Origin: Austropuccinia psidii
Taxonomy: Eukaryota > Basidiomycota > Pucciniomycetes > Pucciniales > Sphaerophragmiaceae
Assembly (NCBI GenBank): GCA_023105745.1
Contig: JALGQZ010000004.1
Span: 61,807,112 to 61,871,111, forward strand
Length of the DNA stretch: 64,000 bases
Direction: 5' to 3'
Positions 11,498 through 23,480 of the stretch are shown piece after piece; positions within the stretch are counted from its first letter, which is position 1; every line of letters begins with the position of its first letter. The notes below the pieces were generated by a model. The model saw nothing but the letters and a program-made list of their open reading frames with translations. It searched no databases and was not told the origin of the DNA. Both the position numbers and the translations under genes were made by a program.

Positions 11498-12882
11498 TGT
11501 AACAACCACATTTAATCACCCCCAATGGGGTTTGCCGCAAATATAGCCTGAACTCATTTTATGGCCAATTGGCCACATCATTAGTTTTATGGCCAATTGG
11601 ACCGTTTTGGTGTTTATGGCCTTTGGGCCAAACAAACATTCACTGGCCATATCCTGTACCAATTTGCCTCTTTGGCAAATTCTTCATCTCACCAATCCTA
11701 AAGCAAAGGTGGACCCCAAAACACAAGTGGGCCCACATGAGCCAAGTTTGGCCCCCAAATCTCATCAGTCCCAAAAATGATCAAAGGGACCCCAGGACCA
11801 AAATAGGCCAAGAACCACAGTCTGGTCATTTTTCAACCCCTGGCTTCTGGAAACAACCAGAGACCACCAGCTCAAGCTCAGCAAGCCTTCCACTCCATTC
11901 AGGGGAAGGACTCTCCTTCACCAATGTACTCCATACCAAGGATTGAGGCATGGTGCATATATGATATAATATACCATTATGCACCATTTTTGCTCAGAAA
12001 TCCAATGCTTATGCTTTCAGGGCCAAACTCTGCCATTCAAATTCACGTCCCCAAATCCATCACCTATTTTGAAGGAAGTCACTTCAGCCATTCAGTCTTG
12101 CAATCCCTGGCAGCTACCAGAAGACCATTTGAGGACCCCAACCACCTAGGCCTGCAGGAGTTGGGTTGTATTTTCTTTTCAGGATTATTCCATGGATAAT
12201 TTCAAGAGGTTATCAAGAATTCAATCAGATTTCAAGGCATCAAGTACTCCAGTATTCCTTGGACAACTCAATTGGTGCATACAGGCTGTATTCAAGCAAG
12301 CTGCATGGCCTTGGTGCTTTTGGGCCAATTCATATTCCACTTTGCAAATTCCATCACACAGTTCAATTATCAAGATGGCCAGATCTGTATTGACAAAAAA
12401 CAGTCAATCTAGCTGAGGATTAACCCTCCAGGATCAGTCTTCAGCTTTTCACGTATAATGGCCACCTTTTCTTTCCTGAAGAGTTTTCCCCAGTTAATTA
12501 ATATATTGGATTTATTTTTATCCTTCTTTTCTTTGCTTTTGCCAAAGTAAATACTGATAATCTTAAGTAAGTTATTTGCACCTTTTCTTCTTTGCCTGTC
12601 AATGGATATTGGTGGTCATATGCTTTACTAATTCCATTGTTCTTTCTGACATGTTAAAACAGTGAATTGAGGATTCATTTCATTGGCTCTTTGGCTTTTG
12701 GCTTCTTTACTATATTGACCATTGGTTTCATATTTCTTTTATCTTTGCAATACTTGTATTTACTCTTATTATTTCTTAAATAAATATATTCCTTTTTATT
12801 TCTTATTATTTTTGAGCCCTCCAAGTGAGTCCTTGATTCCTGAGTGCCAGGAAACTCTTGCTTCCATAAGAGCCTTGTGACA
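11498..12882 (+). repeat. LTR (1385 bp) shared by pol fragment E and gag remnant H
   Basis: It begins TGTAACAACC and ends CTTGTGACA. On its left is a polypurine tract, as for a 3' LTR. On its right is the sequence TTATATTAATTTACTCATA, which closely resembles the leader following the 5' LTR of element F, as for a 5' LTR. It therefore serves as the 3' LTR of E and the 5' LTR of H. It contains the imperfect palindrome 11951-11986 seen in sister LTRs. Confidence 0.82.
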
Positions 12883-13057
12883 TTATATTAATTTACTCAT
12901 AATTTCTTTTCATTCTGTTCATTATTTCTTTATAATTTCATTCACTCATTTCATTGAAATTATGATTCTTTAATGCTTATGAATTTTATTATTTATCATC
13001 ACTTCTCAATTTTCTCTCATTCATTATTTCTTCTTGGGAATTGAAAGCTGACCCATC
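12883..13057 (+). other. First half of the leader (5' UTR) of element H
   Basis: AT-rich non-coding leader directly after the LTR. It is interrupted at 13057 by element F and resumes at 22913. The last five bases, CCATC, are the left target-site duplicate of F. No tRNA-type primer-binding site starting TGG is evident at 12883. Confidence 0.65.
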
Positions 13058-13820
13058 TTTCACAGGGGCTCTTCCAAGTGAGGAGGGCCTGGAGCTCAGT
13101 AAACTGGGACTCACTGAAGAGGGCTCAAAGCCCAAGATAAGGCAAAACACTTAACAATATTGTAATTAGAGGAAGATTGCTAAGAAATACTAATAGAGGA
13201 AAAGCAGCAACATAAATAAGAATAAGAAATAGAAGAGAAAGCCACAAACAAGTCCAAATCCACTGTTTCAACCTTTCAGAAAGAAAGAGGAGGGTTAATA
13301 AGGATATGGCCACCACAGCTCTTACTGAACAGGCGAGAGAAAATGCAAAGATTAGCTTAATACCAATAAATGTAATACCCAAAAATAAGAGTAAGAATAT
13401 TTATAAAATAATTAATGAACTCAATTAATCAACTGGGGAAAATTCCCCAGGGGAGAGAAAGAGGGGCTGATATATGTGAGAATCACCAGCCCTGATCCAG
13501 ACAATGAGTTATCATGAGAGGGATTGATGATTGAATTGAATATGTCCAATACAGGTCCTGCAAAATCTGTACCAGATCTGTACAGGAGGAGTGGTAGTGT
13601 TGGGTGATCATACAGTTTCAGGATGGTGTATCCAAACTGTATTGGGTAATTCCAACCTGTACAAGCATTGAAAGGCTGTATTGATTCACAAGACTGTATG
13701 CATGTCTCAGCAAGGAAGATTGCTGAAACTGATTTCTGATACACACAGTGGATTGCTAATTTGAGGTGTTTGAGTGGGTGTAAGACTGAATACCCTTACC
13801 CCTAACTAGTGGTTGCTACA
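13058..13820 (-). repeat. 3' LTR of element F (763 bp)
   Basis: On the plus strand it runs from TTTCACAGGGG to GGTTGCTACA; the terminal TGT of the other copy has become TTT here. It is the same length as the right LTR, with scattered substitutions. Confidence 0.9.
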
Positions 13821-14646
13821 GTATCCCCCTCTAAAAACTGGTGGCTCCTGAAGACCATAATACCCTGACACTGTTGAGTGGCATCAAAAAATACCCACAT
13901 TCTTTCCCAAAAATTTTCTTTTTCTTTTTCTTTTTCTCTTGGCTATTATCCTGAAAATCCTCTCCTCTCTTCATTTTCTTTGATTATCTGTCTTCTCCCC
14001 TTCTTTGAATCTTGAGTAAGCTCTTCAACCTTTGAATTATACTCTTCTTCTGAATGTCAATCAATAATTCCCTTAAAGACATGACCCTTGGGTTGTATCC
14101 CAAAACTAAGGTCTTAGAGTTCTTCACCTCAAGAAATGATTCATAATGGTGATATGAACATATATACCCATTATTGACTGGGCAGTTGTTCCTCTTCACC
14201 TTGATTGGCCTTTACCATCATCCAAGGAGGGGGCTTGTCCCCATTGTCCTTGAAATTTGGCCTAAAAATTGATTTTTGGCCACTTTTTGATGGAATGGTG
14301 ATGAGGGGCCTTTTTGGCCCTTTTTGGTCCTTGGCGTGTCCTATGGTCTGTGGGCCGTGGGGGTTACTAGAGCCCCCAATGCCAAAAATGACCAGACTGC
14401 TGGGAACCCAGGGGGTCCATGGGACCATAAAAATGGCCATGAAGCATAACTTCGCCCTCATGGCCTGGGCCCATTGAGAGGGTCCAGGACCATTGAATCT
14501 GACCTTCCCCAGTATTGCAGGAAAGGTCATAGGTGATTGATTGGGGCACAAATTTAGGGGGCATCACTGGCTTCTGGGCCATCTTCAGGATTGAAGTGCA
14601 GTATTCTGACACACTGAATTCTTCTGCCTGCACAATTTCTTTAGCC
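13821..14646. other. Non-coding 3' region of F, GGCC-rich in its right half
   Basis: After the polypurine tract there is about 370 bp of T-rich sequence. From about 14200 to 14640 there is a block rich in GGCC and TTTTGGCC motifs like that in the D-family LTR. It lies directly upstream of the antisense ORF start at 14647 and could be its promoter region. ORFs called in this block on both strands mirror each other and show no recognisable domain. Confidence 0.45.
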
Positions 14647-15815
14647 ATGAATTCCAAACTTACTGAAATCACTTACTCTTCTCCTTCTGCGCCGCCACCC
14701 TCTGTTATTTGTGGTTCTGGAATCCTCAGTCGGTTGGCTTCCTCTGGGAACTTTGATCCTGGCCAAACGTATGATGGCTAAAAGGAAGTTGAAGTTCTTG
14801 ATCCTCCTTTTACTGAATGTTTGTCCAAGGGAAAAGATTGCTTTCAGCACTTCAACCCAAAATATTCAAAGTGTCACTTCTGTGTTGTTGCGAAGAAGCC
14901 ATGTCTCCATCCTGGGTCAGCGGCTTTCATCATCAGAAGGTACTTGTGGAGTAAAAAGCATGGGCCTTTTGGGAAGGAGTTCCCAGTTTCTGAGGGACCA
15001 ACTCCTGATGCTACTTCAGGATATTCCCATTGTGAGTAAAATGAGTTCCTTGATTGAATTAGTGACTGGTTCTAGGCAGGGGGATGTAGAAAGATGGACC
15101 AATGTTGGAGGATCCATTCCAGTTGGTGGTAGGCCAATATACTTCACCTAAGCAGTCCCAATTTCCAGGATCAACACTGGAGGAGTAGTGAAAAGAATAA
15201 GAAGAATTGCCGATTCCCCACCTGATCTGGATGCTGAAGAAGTTGAGGTGGTTAATAATCTGGTTGGCCATCAATCCAGTACTTCTCCCTCTCATCCTCC
15301 TGCCAAAATATTCCAAAGCCGCCTTATTCCCAGTACCCCTAGAGCCTTTCAACCACTATTGCTGCCATTCCGACTTCCCTTCCTCATTCTTCACCAAGCT
15401 CTTCCCACACCAGGCCTGCCATAAATCCAGCAGTATGACCATCTCCCATTGAAAATTCCAGAGCCTCACCCATAGTAACCTCTAAACAACTTCAACCTCA
15501 GGCCAGCTCCAATAGAAGAAGAGAAGAGCTTTCACCTTTACCGTTTCCTGCCACCCAAGTATTTCAGCAAAGGTATTGTTGGCCTATCTAAGTTACCAGA
15601 GAAGATCCAAATATGGCAAGTGAGAAACAAGATTCTGTTGCCAGGTTGTTTAGATGAGTTGATAGGAATAGTAGGTATGTGATTATGTATGCTAATGATA
15701 AAACTATTCCTGGTACTGCTTCTGAAGAGAAGGCTGCAAAATTTGCCTGGTATGAAGATGAATTGATCAATTATTTCCAAAGAACCTGTGATCATATTGG
15801 TAGAGATACCTAGTT
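14647..15815 (+). pseudogene. Antisense extra ORF between integrase and 3' LTR of F (unknown protein)
   Basis: Read opposite to gag-pol, an ATG at 14647 opens a protein with a proline/serine-rich N-terminus, then a cysteine cluster near 14818-14905 (CLSKGKDC, KCHFC, KKPC), a conserved-looking segment (RRYLWSKKHGPFGKEF), a glycine-rich segment (RWTNVGGSIPVGGRPIY), a low-complexity proline/serine region and an end near KFAWYEDELINYFQRTCDH. TAA at 14779 interrupts it. A candidate intron with GTGAGT..TTAG near 15030-15060 (about 31 nt, too short to splice and perhaps shrunk) separates two parts. Frameshifts follow. I recall similar proteins as abundant unknowns in rust genomes, from memory only. 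The cysteine pattern suggests zinc binding, possibly nucleic-acid or protein binding. The function is unknown and this copy is dead. Confidence 0.6.
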
Positions 15816-16506
15816 TACTTGTCCTTGTTTGTGTTTGGTTTGACTTCTATCCCCACTCTTATAGCTACTAAAAAGTATATAGAACCTCCCAATACATGAT
15901 ATGGAAGGGGATGCTGCTGCTTCAAAGATAAAAGAAATAAAATGAAATATACAAGCAAAGAAAAAGAAAGAAAAATAGAGAAAAAGAGAGTAAAGAAAAG
16001 AAATAGAGAAATTCCTGAGGTTTTTCCTTCTTGTGGTGAGTTTCTTGATTTTGGCCAATAATTGTCTCAAAGATGAAAACCAAGCATTTGATTCTCACAT
16101 AGTGGCCAAGGTAATGTTTTACAAGAAGTAGAATCCTCAGGGATGCATACCAGGAGATGGAACTTACTTTCATAACTTCCACTCCCTACCAAGCACAATA
16201 ACAGATAGCTTTGCCATGATTGACTTTAAAGTAAGTAATGTCTTGTATAATTATGATTGGCATAAGCTGGACAAGAATGGAAAAGAAAAAAGAAAAAAGG
16301 AATTTGGCCATATCTTGAAGAAAGGTCCAAATTTGAGGGTATTGATGTTGTAAGGCCTTCTGAATGTGTCCAAAGAACTGAAAAGTGCTCAAAAAGTGGC
16401 CAAGGTGATGCTTACAGCAACATCTGGTTAGAATACCCCCTTAAAGGTGCATGCCAGGAGAGGAACTTACTTTCATGAAATCCAATCCCCACAAGGCACA
16501 ATAAAA
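15816..16506 (-). repeat. 3' UTR of F with two copies of the conserved module
   Basis: On the minus strand the module (TTGTGCTTGGTGGGGA.., AAAGTAAGTTCC, TGCAYC, ..CACCTTGGCCACT) occurs at about 16500-16385 and again at about 16200-16085, with a purine-rich low-complexity stretch beyond the second copy. It has the same arrangement as in D and E. Confidence 0.6.
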
Positions 16507-18500
16507 TCAAAATCTTGAGGTTATTGTGCCAGGTTTGTCTGGATAAAATGAATGGAAATTCTTGACAAGGTCTTGTGAGTTGGTAAGGTTGGAAGCTGGT
16601 TCCCAAGCTGTTCTTTCTGCGTCTTCACTGAGTCCTTTCCACTCTACAAGATACCATAATTTAACTCCTTTGAGTTTGGAGTCCAGAACCTGAGCCACTT
16701 CCATTTCTTCTTGCTCTTCCACTATTACTAGTCGTGGTGGAAATTGATGCTGATTTGGGATAGTTGATTGCTTCACTGGTTCTAATAAGGACACATGAAA
16801 GACAGGGTGAACTGACTTCCATTGTTGACATACCTTGAGGTGATATGCATGCCTTCCAATCTTCTTAAGAACCTCAAAGGGTCCCAGCCATTTTTCTGAA
16901 AGTTTCTTGGAGAATCTTGTAGTCTTGATGTGCTTGGAAGCTAGCAATACCTTGTACCCAGGTTGGATATCAGGTGGAATTGTCCTATTTCTATCTGCAT
17001 ACTTCTTGAATTTACTTATTTCTGACTCTAATTCTTCTTTGACAACTTGCTGTACTGATTGGAGTTTTGTTGATAACTTTCCAGCAGGTGAGTCTTGAGA
17101 AATATGGAATGGGTAAAAGCTGGGATTTCTTCTATAAATGGTGAAAAAAGGTGATTGATTTGTTGATGAATGTTCTGCATTATTATAGGCAAATTCAGCC
17201 AGAGGGAGCCAGGTGTACCAGTCATGTTGATGGTAATTGACATACATCCAGAGATCCTGTTGTAGAATATGATTTACCCTCTCTGTCTGTCCATCTGTTT
17301 CAGGATAAAAAAGCAGTTGAAAGATCTTTTGATATCTTGAGCTGCTGACACAATTGAGTCCAAAATGATGAAACAAATAAAGATCCTCTATCACTAATAA
17401 TACTGGCTGGAAGACCATGTTTGGAAAAGACATGATTAATGAAAATTTGAGCTAAGTCCAGGGCAGTAATTTTTCCATAAGTTGGAATGAAGATTGCCAT
17501 TTTTAGGAACCTGTCCACAACTACTAAAATTGAATCAAAGCTGTTTGAAAAGTGCAATTGAGTGATAAAGTCCAATGCTAATCAATTCCAAGGACCAGAT
17601 GAAATTTGAAGAGGCTTGAGTAATACAAGCGTTTTATGATGAATGTGCTTGTTTCTTGAACATTGCTGACATGAGGACACATAGTCCTTAATGAATTGAT
17701 TCATTCCAATGCAAAGAAATCCCTCTTGATGAGCTTGAGGGTCTTCTCCTGGCCAGGGTGGCCAACCAATGGTGAGTCATGACGCGTTTGAAGAATATTC
17801 AGTTGGATTTCTTCATTGCTTGGGACTACCACTCTATCTTTGAGTAACAATAATTTGGCTTGAGGTTCAAGAGAATAATCTGGGACTGATTCACCTCTTG
17901 CTAATTGATTGAGTATTTCTTTATAGTCTTTGTCTTGCCATACTTCTTTTTGGATCTGAGAGAAAGAATTGGAGAATATTTCAACCTTGATTGAGAAGAA
18001 TCTTGAGTCTTGAATCTCATCTTGCTTGATTACTTGATCATAATCTTGAGGATTCTTGCAGATGAAGTCCACCCCCTATCTGAGTACACATCATCCTGAC
18101 ATGAAAAGGCATCAGGTAAAGTGGCCAGCCTGCCTGGGTGGTAAGTAATAGTGAAATGAAACCCAGAAAGAAATTCAGCCCAACGGGCCTGACAATGAGT
18201 AAGAATTTTGGGAGACATGAAATACTGAAGTGAAGAGTGGTCTTTCAAGACTTCAAAATGATTGGAAAGAGAAAGAAGAAAAGCTCTCCAGCGCTTGAGA
18301 GTGCAAACTATGCCAAGAAGTTCCTTTTCATGAACTCCATAGTTGAGCTCAGCAGGGAGAAGCTTGAAACTATCAAATGCAATAGGATGTTTTCCTGAGT
18401 CATTCACCTGACTCAGAACAGCACCCAAGGAATAATCAGAAGCATCAGTCTCTACAATAGCTGGTAGAGAAGGATTGAAATGAGACAGGATGGGAGCAGT
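16507..18500 (-). pseudogene. RNase H, integrase and chromodomain of element F
   Basis: From 18500 downward: the end of the RT/RNase H connection, RNase H (TLKRWRAFLLS, ITYHPGRLATLPDAFS), the integrase zinc region (HPGQEKTLKLIKRDFF), a gap with stops near 17600-17700, the catalytic core (DFITQL, ISDRGSLFVSSFW, YPETDGQTERVNH), the GPY/F-like region and a well-kept chromodomain (LWYLVEWKGLSEDAERTAWEP). The last 308 codons (17433-16507) are open. Frames change near 18050, 17690 and 17400. Chromodomain integrases of this class direct insertion to marked chromatin; here the protein cannot be made whole. Confidence 0.9.
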
Positions 18501-18559
18501 GGTGAATGCTTCTTTGAGTATTTAAAACTGACTAAGAGCTTCCTCATTGAAGATAAAAA

Positions 18560-19273
18560 GAGAGTCTTTTTTTAGAAGGGAAGTGATAGAAGTGATTTTT
18601 TTAGAGTAATTTTGAATGAAACAATGATAGAAATTGGCAAAGACAAGAAAAGATTGAAGAGCTTTGATGTTCTTGGGCTGAGGCCAATTGAAGATTTGCT
18701 GAAATTTTTAAGAATCAATCTTGAGGCCATCACTTGAAACAACATAGCCCAAGTATTCCACACTTGAGGCATGGAATACAAACTTTGAGGCTTTGGAAAG
18801 CAAATTATTGTCTCTCAGTATTTGGAGCACAGAGGCCACATGTTTGACATGTTTCTCCTCAGAACTGGAAAAGACAATAATACCATCTAAATAAACTACA
18901 AAAAAAATATCCAAGAAATCTGCAAATATATCATTCACAAGATTTTGGAAAGAAGCAGGAGCATTGGTAAGGCCAAATTTCATAAACAAATACTCATAAC
19001 TACCATATTTGGTCCTAAAGGCAGTTAAGTGCTCATCCCCCTCTTTGATTCTCAGGAGATTTTATGCACCACGCAGATCTATCTTGGAGAAAATAGTGGC
19101 ACCGTTGAAAATGGTAATAAGCTGGTTCATAGGAGGAACAGGGTATCTGTTCTTCCTAGTCAAAGCATTGAGTTTGCAATAGTCAACACACAAACTAAGA
19201 CCTCAATCCTTTTTATTGAAAAAAAGGACAGGTGCTCCTGTTGAACAGGGGCTTGAGCTTATTAAACCTTTCT
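18560..19273 (-). pseudogene. Reverse transcriptase domain of element F, active site mutated
   Basis: Recognisable RT blocks are the FGLTNAPASFQNLVNDIF motif and the catalytic loop, which reads YLDG instead of YLDD (codon at 18882-18884), removing an essential metal-binding aspartate. The upstream RT segment (19029-19250 region) is broken by stops and frame changes. Downstream the frame continues with the LGYVVSSDGLKID block. Confidence 0.88.
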
Positions 19274-20110
19274 CTACATTCTCTGAAATGCAGGATCACA
19301 GTGTTTCTGACTCTTGATTTGATAATGAGTAGATAACACCAACTGGAGGTAGAAGACCCTCCAGTTCAATATGATGATCACAGGCGCGGTGTGGGCTGCT
19401 TTAAACTTGGAGAATACATCCAAATACTGGTGATAAGCAGAAGGGACTACCTTCAACACAGTTTCAATTTCTTCTTGCTCTTCCTCCTCATCCCACTTCT
19501 CCTCCAGGGATGCATGAAAATATAAAGGAGGAAGGTCCATATCCCCTTGAAAGAGATGAAGTGAAGATACAGCAACATCTTCTCCAACATCCTTTATCTT
19601 GTTGAAGACCTCATCTCTTGATTTAAGTAATGACTGAGATGGCATGATGGAAGGTATTTGGACAGAAGAAGGAAGGTAAGGTGCCTTAAGTTCAACAAAC
19701 AGAGCAACACTGGTGACAGCAGTGGCCAAGGCATTACTAGTAGAAGATTTAATACCACTAGAATCCTCATAACTAGCATCATAGGTGATCAATCCATTTT
19801 TCCAATCAATAATAGGATTAAAATGGTAGAGGAATTCATAGCCCAATATCACCTCTTCTCCCTTGGGTGAATCTATATAAATAAGGTCCCATTAAAAGCT
19901 TGGGAAGGAAGGAAAGTCAACTCACCACTTGGTATAATGGGTGATGAACAGGGCAGGGGACTCATTTGAATCCAGAATGAAAAGAGGAATCTTTTCAGGG
20001 GGCTCTGACATAGTTAATGAGTACTTGAGAACCATATTGCTTGCAATAAAAGAGTTTGTAGCACCAGAATCAATGAGAATACTATAAAAATATCAAATAA
20101 AAAAGAAAAA
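19274..20110 (-). pseudogene. Protease region of element F
   Basis: Near 20070 the minus strand encodes LIDSGATNSFIA, a retropepsin-type DSG active site that is intact. Then follows the conserved stretch ILGYEFLYHFNPIIDWKNGLITYDA (about 19850-19780) and a spacer rich in acidic residues that leads into RT. Stops lie between the two parts near 19880-19990. Confidence 0.8.
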
Positions 20111-20243
20111 ATAGGAAATTTCAAAGATTTCTTGACACTAGTATTCAGAGTGCACAATTGTACTCTTGAAGGAAATAAGTGAGAATCATTGAATACAGCA
20201 TGATCCCCACTCAGGCTTTTCCCTTCTTGCTAGGGAAGCCTCT

Positions 20244-21425
20244 TTATGACCCAGGCTTGGTCTGAGGTCTCTTGAAGCATTTTTCAATTGGGTGCTTTCC
20301 ACCACAATAAGTACACAACCCTTCTTTGATCCTCCTCTCCTTTTCAGAACCAATTAATTTATTGTCCTTATTAAGAAGAGCAAAATGGGGCTTGTTGTTT
20401 GATGCTTGAAGTTGCTTGCCCTTCTTGTTCTTCTTATGATGAGGCCTTTTTGAAGATGAGTCTTGAGGAGGTCTTGAAGCATTGGATCCAGTAACAGGAT
20501 GCTTCTTTTTTTGATGGATACCCTTCTCTTTCTGTCTCTCATGGTACCTGGTATCAAATTCCGGAGTAATTTCTATGAGTTCTTGAAAAGTATCAAAATT
20601 ACCAGGGTAGGAAGCAAACTGGTCCAAAGGTCTTGATGCCAGTCCTCTTGTATAGACATGAATATATGCCCTTTCTCCCCAATCTCCAATTCTTGACATT
20701 AAACCTTCAAAATCAGCAATGTACAAGGATACATGACCACTTTCCTTCATCCTCAAATTGTCAAACTCCTGTTCAGCTTTTCTAACTTCATCGGGATCAC
20801 CAAGCAGAGTGATTAATTGGGTTTCAAATAACTGCCAATTATTGAGGACATAGGAAGGGTCTTTATTGGAAATATTCTAAAGTTAGGGTTCAATCCATTT
20901 GCAAGCTCTACCAGTGAGAACAGAAATTGAGTACAGAAATTTCTTCCTGTCAGAAGAGAAATTTTCTGGATCCTTATGAAAAATAAATTGAAAGTATTGG
21001 ATAAATGATCTCAATTTATGGGCTTGAGTACCAACAAAAGGGTCAGGTATTTTCATTGATGGAGTCTTGAATGCAGGGGCTTTGGAATTGTCCCTGGGGG
21101 ATGCTGCTTGAGAGAGCTGCCCCATAATAGTAGCCATTTTCTCCATGATCTTGAAGAGACTTGGATCAGATTGAGAGACAAGAGATTGATTAGTAGGGCA
21201 TAGAAATCCCCCTCTTCATCTTCAACTTCTCCTAGTATTGCTCTTACACCTTCAGACATGCCATGGTAGCCACCCAAAAGTCCAGATAAAGATCTTGATA
21301 TTCTTGACACTCAGTTGGGGAACTGATGGGGTGCTGTAAAGAGGAACCCTTTATGTAGGATTGAGAAAAGCTGGATTTCTTTGAGATCTAGTATTCTTGG
21401 CTGTAGGGCTATGCTGAAGTGGCAT
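20244..21425 (-). pseudogene. gag of element F, broken
   Basis: It starts at MPLQHSPTAKNTRSQ (about 21425) and passes through a variable linker, the capsid-like core (APAFKTPSMKIPDPFVGTQ, SDRKKFLYS) and the SLYIADF..RIGDWGERAYIHVY block, ending in a single knuckle CTYCGGKHPIEKC and a basic tail at 20244. At least three frame changes or stops occur (near 21340, 21060 and 20880). Its length, about 390 codons, is usual for this type of gag. Confidence 0.85.
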
Positions 21426-22149
21426 TATTGAGAAATTAGAAGTAAAAAAAGATGATAGTTGAGAATAGGAATCAAAACTTGGCCAAATTAATAATAAATG
21501 AAATCGTGATGAACTTGAGAAATAAATCAAAAGTCTTGAGGTGAAATCAAATTCAATCAACCAATAAATCAATTAAGTCAATATCAAAAATCAATCAAAT
21601 ATCAATAAATCTTGAAGAATTAAACAATCAATCAATCAATCAATAGATGAATGTCTTCAATATAAAATCAAATCTTGAGGAACAACTCAGTGAAATCAAT
21701 ATCTTCAGGATTCAATTCAATATCTTGATGAGTCAATTTAAATCAACAATTAAAATCAATTCTTAAAGATCAATCAGTTAACTTGAGGGTCCAAAATCAG
21801 TCAATAAATCCAATCCAAAACCAAAATCCTGAATTGCTAGATCAATAAACCAATGAATCCCAACTAATCAATTAACCAATGAATAAATTTCCTGATAAGA
21901 CCTGAATAAGCAAAGAAAAGGAGAAATTTGATTGAGATAGGATTGAGAATTAAATGAGATGGTCAGCAATGATTAAGAAATGAAAGGAACAAATTTTGAT
22001 ATGAATATAACCAATGAGATGAAAATTGATCAAAGAAAAAGTCATAATCATAAAAATCATAAAATAATAAAGAGGTTATAATTGATGAATGAGAGAAATG
22101 AAGTTAAATGAATGAAAAGAAAGAATCAAATATGAGCTAATTAATTTAA
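21426..22149 (-). other. Leader (5' UTR) of element F
   Basis: AT-rich non-coding leader with many ATCAATC and TCAA repeats, including an (AATC)n run at about 21628-21650. The first bases after the LTR on the minus strand, TTAAATTAATTAGCTCATA, match the start of the H leader. No TGG-starting primer-binding site is obvious. Confidence 0.65.
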
Positions 22150-22912
22150 TGTTACAGGGGCTCTTCTAAGTGAAGAGGGCCAGGAACTAAGTAAACTGGG
22201 ACTCACTGCAGAGGGCTCAAAGGATAAGATAAGGAAAAACACTTAATAGTGTAATAGGAGTAAGATTGCTAAGAAATACTAATATAAGAAAAGCAGAAAC
22301 AAGAATAAGAATAAGGAATAGAAGAGCCAACCACAAACAAGTCCAAGTCCACTGTTTCAACCTGTCAGAAAAAAAAAGAGGAGGGTTAATAAGGATATGG
22401 CCACAACACCTCATACTGAACAGGTGACAGAAAATGCAAAGACTAACTTAATACCAATAAAGATAATACTCAAAAAATAAGGGTAAGAATATTTATAAAA
22501 TAATAAATCAATGAAATTAATGAACTGGGGAAAGGTCCCCAGGGGAGAGAATGAAAGGCTGGTCTATGTGAGAATCATCAGCCCTGACCAAGCCAGAGAG
22601 TTTTCATGACAGGAATTGATGATTGAATTGAATCTGGCCAATACAGGTCCTGTACAATCTGCACAGGATCTGCACAGGAGGAGTGATAGCATTGAGTGAT
22701 CATACAGTTTCAGGATGGTGTATCCAAACTGTATTGGGTAATTCCAACCTGTACAAGTATTGACAGGTTTTATTGATTAACCAGCCTGTATGCATGTTTC
22801 AGCAAGGAAGATTGCTGAAACTGATTGCTGATAAAAACAGTGGATTCATTATTTGAGGTGTTTGAGTGGGTGTAAGATTAAATACCCTTACCCCTGACTA
22901 GTGGTTGTTACA
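22150..22912 (-). repeat. 5' LTR of element F (763 bp)
   Basis: On the plus strand it runs from TGTTACAGGGG to GGTTGTTACA and is followed by the right target duplicate CCATC (22913-22917). Confidence 0.9.
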
Positions 22913-23480
22913 CCATCTTATTTTGTTTTTCATCTTTAAAATCTTTCAAATAATCAAATTTTATTTCATCCATAATTAAGGAATAATCTTAAATTTCATT
23001 TGATTTTCAAATCGCTCATCAAATTATTCAGACACACTCTTCACATCAAGATTCATATTGATTCATTCTTCAAGAAATTTTGATTTAAAAAAAGAAACCG
23101 CTTGATTTGATTTGATTCATTGATTTCACATAGTTGATATTGACTTCAAGAAAGCTGATTGACTTGAATATTTCATTTAATTTTGCTGATTTTTGACATC
23201 AAGAAATTTGACATAAAATTGTTTTTTTCCTCAAGATTTTATTGATTGACTGATTCTGCAAGATTTTGATTTTGATTGATTTTAAATATTGATTTATTGA
23301 TCTCAAGAATTCATTCTGACATTTGATTGATTGACATACCTCAAGAGTTCATTTTGGCTGATTGATTTTTCCTAAAGACATTGATTTTGATTTTGATTTT
23401 GACGTCAAGTTTCCATTTGATTTGCCTCAAGCTTTTCATCTTCCAATTTTGATTGATTTTTTAATTTGTTTCAATTTTCA
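22913..23480 (+). other. Second half of the leader of element H
   Basis: Continuation of the leader interrupted at 13057. It is T-rich with many TTGATTGATT and TCAAGATTTT repeats, resembling the reverse of the F leader. No gene is seen. Confidence 0.6.

Larger units (their letters stand above)
13058..22912 (-). mobile_element. Ty3/gypsy LTR retrotransposon F, full length but decayed
   Basis: A complete 9.86-kb minus-strand element with two 763-bp LTRs and perfect 5-bp target duplications CCATC (13053-13057 and 22913-22917). The internal order on the minus strand is leader, gag, protease, RT, RNase H, integrase, chromodomain, a long 3' region and polypurine tract (GAGGGGGATAC, minus of 13821-13831). 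An extra ORF in the opposite direction lies at 14647-15815. The LTRs differ at many sites, the RT active site is mutated and all frames are broken, so it is old and inactive. It interrupts the leader of element H. Confidence 0.93.

Noticed and set aside
14171..14672. Mirror ORFs on both strands of the GGCC-rich block
   Set aside because: GGCC repeats are nearly self-complementary, so open frames arise on both strands; no conserved protein features.
21620..21800. AATC/TCAA repeats as a satellite or CRISPR-like array
   Set aside because: They are short, irregular microsatellite runs in the leader of a retroelement, without unit structure or spacers.
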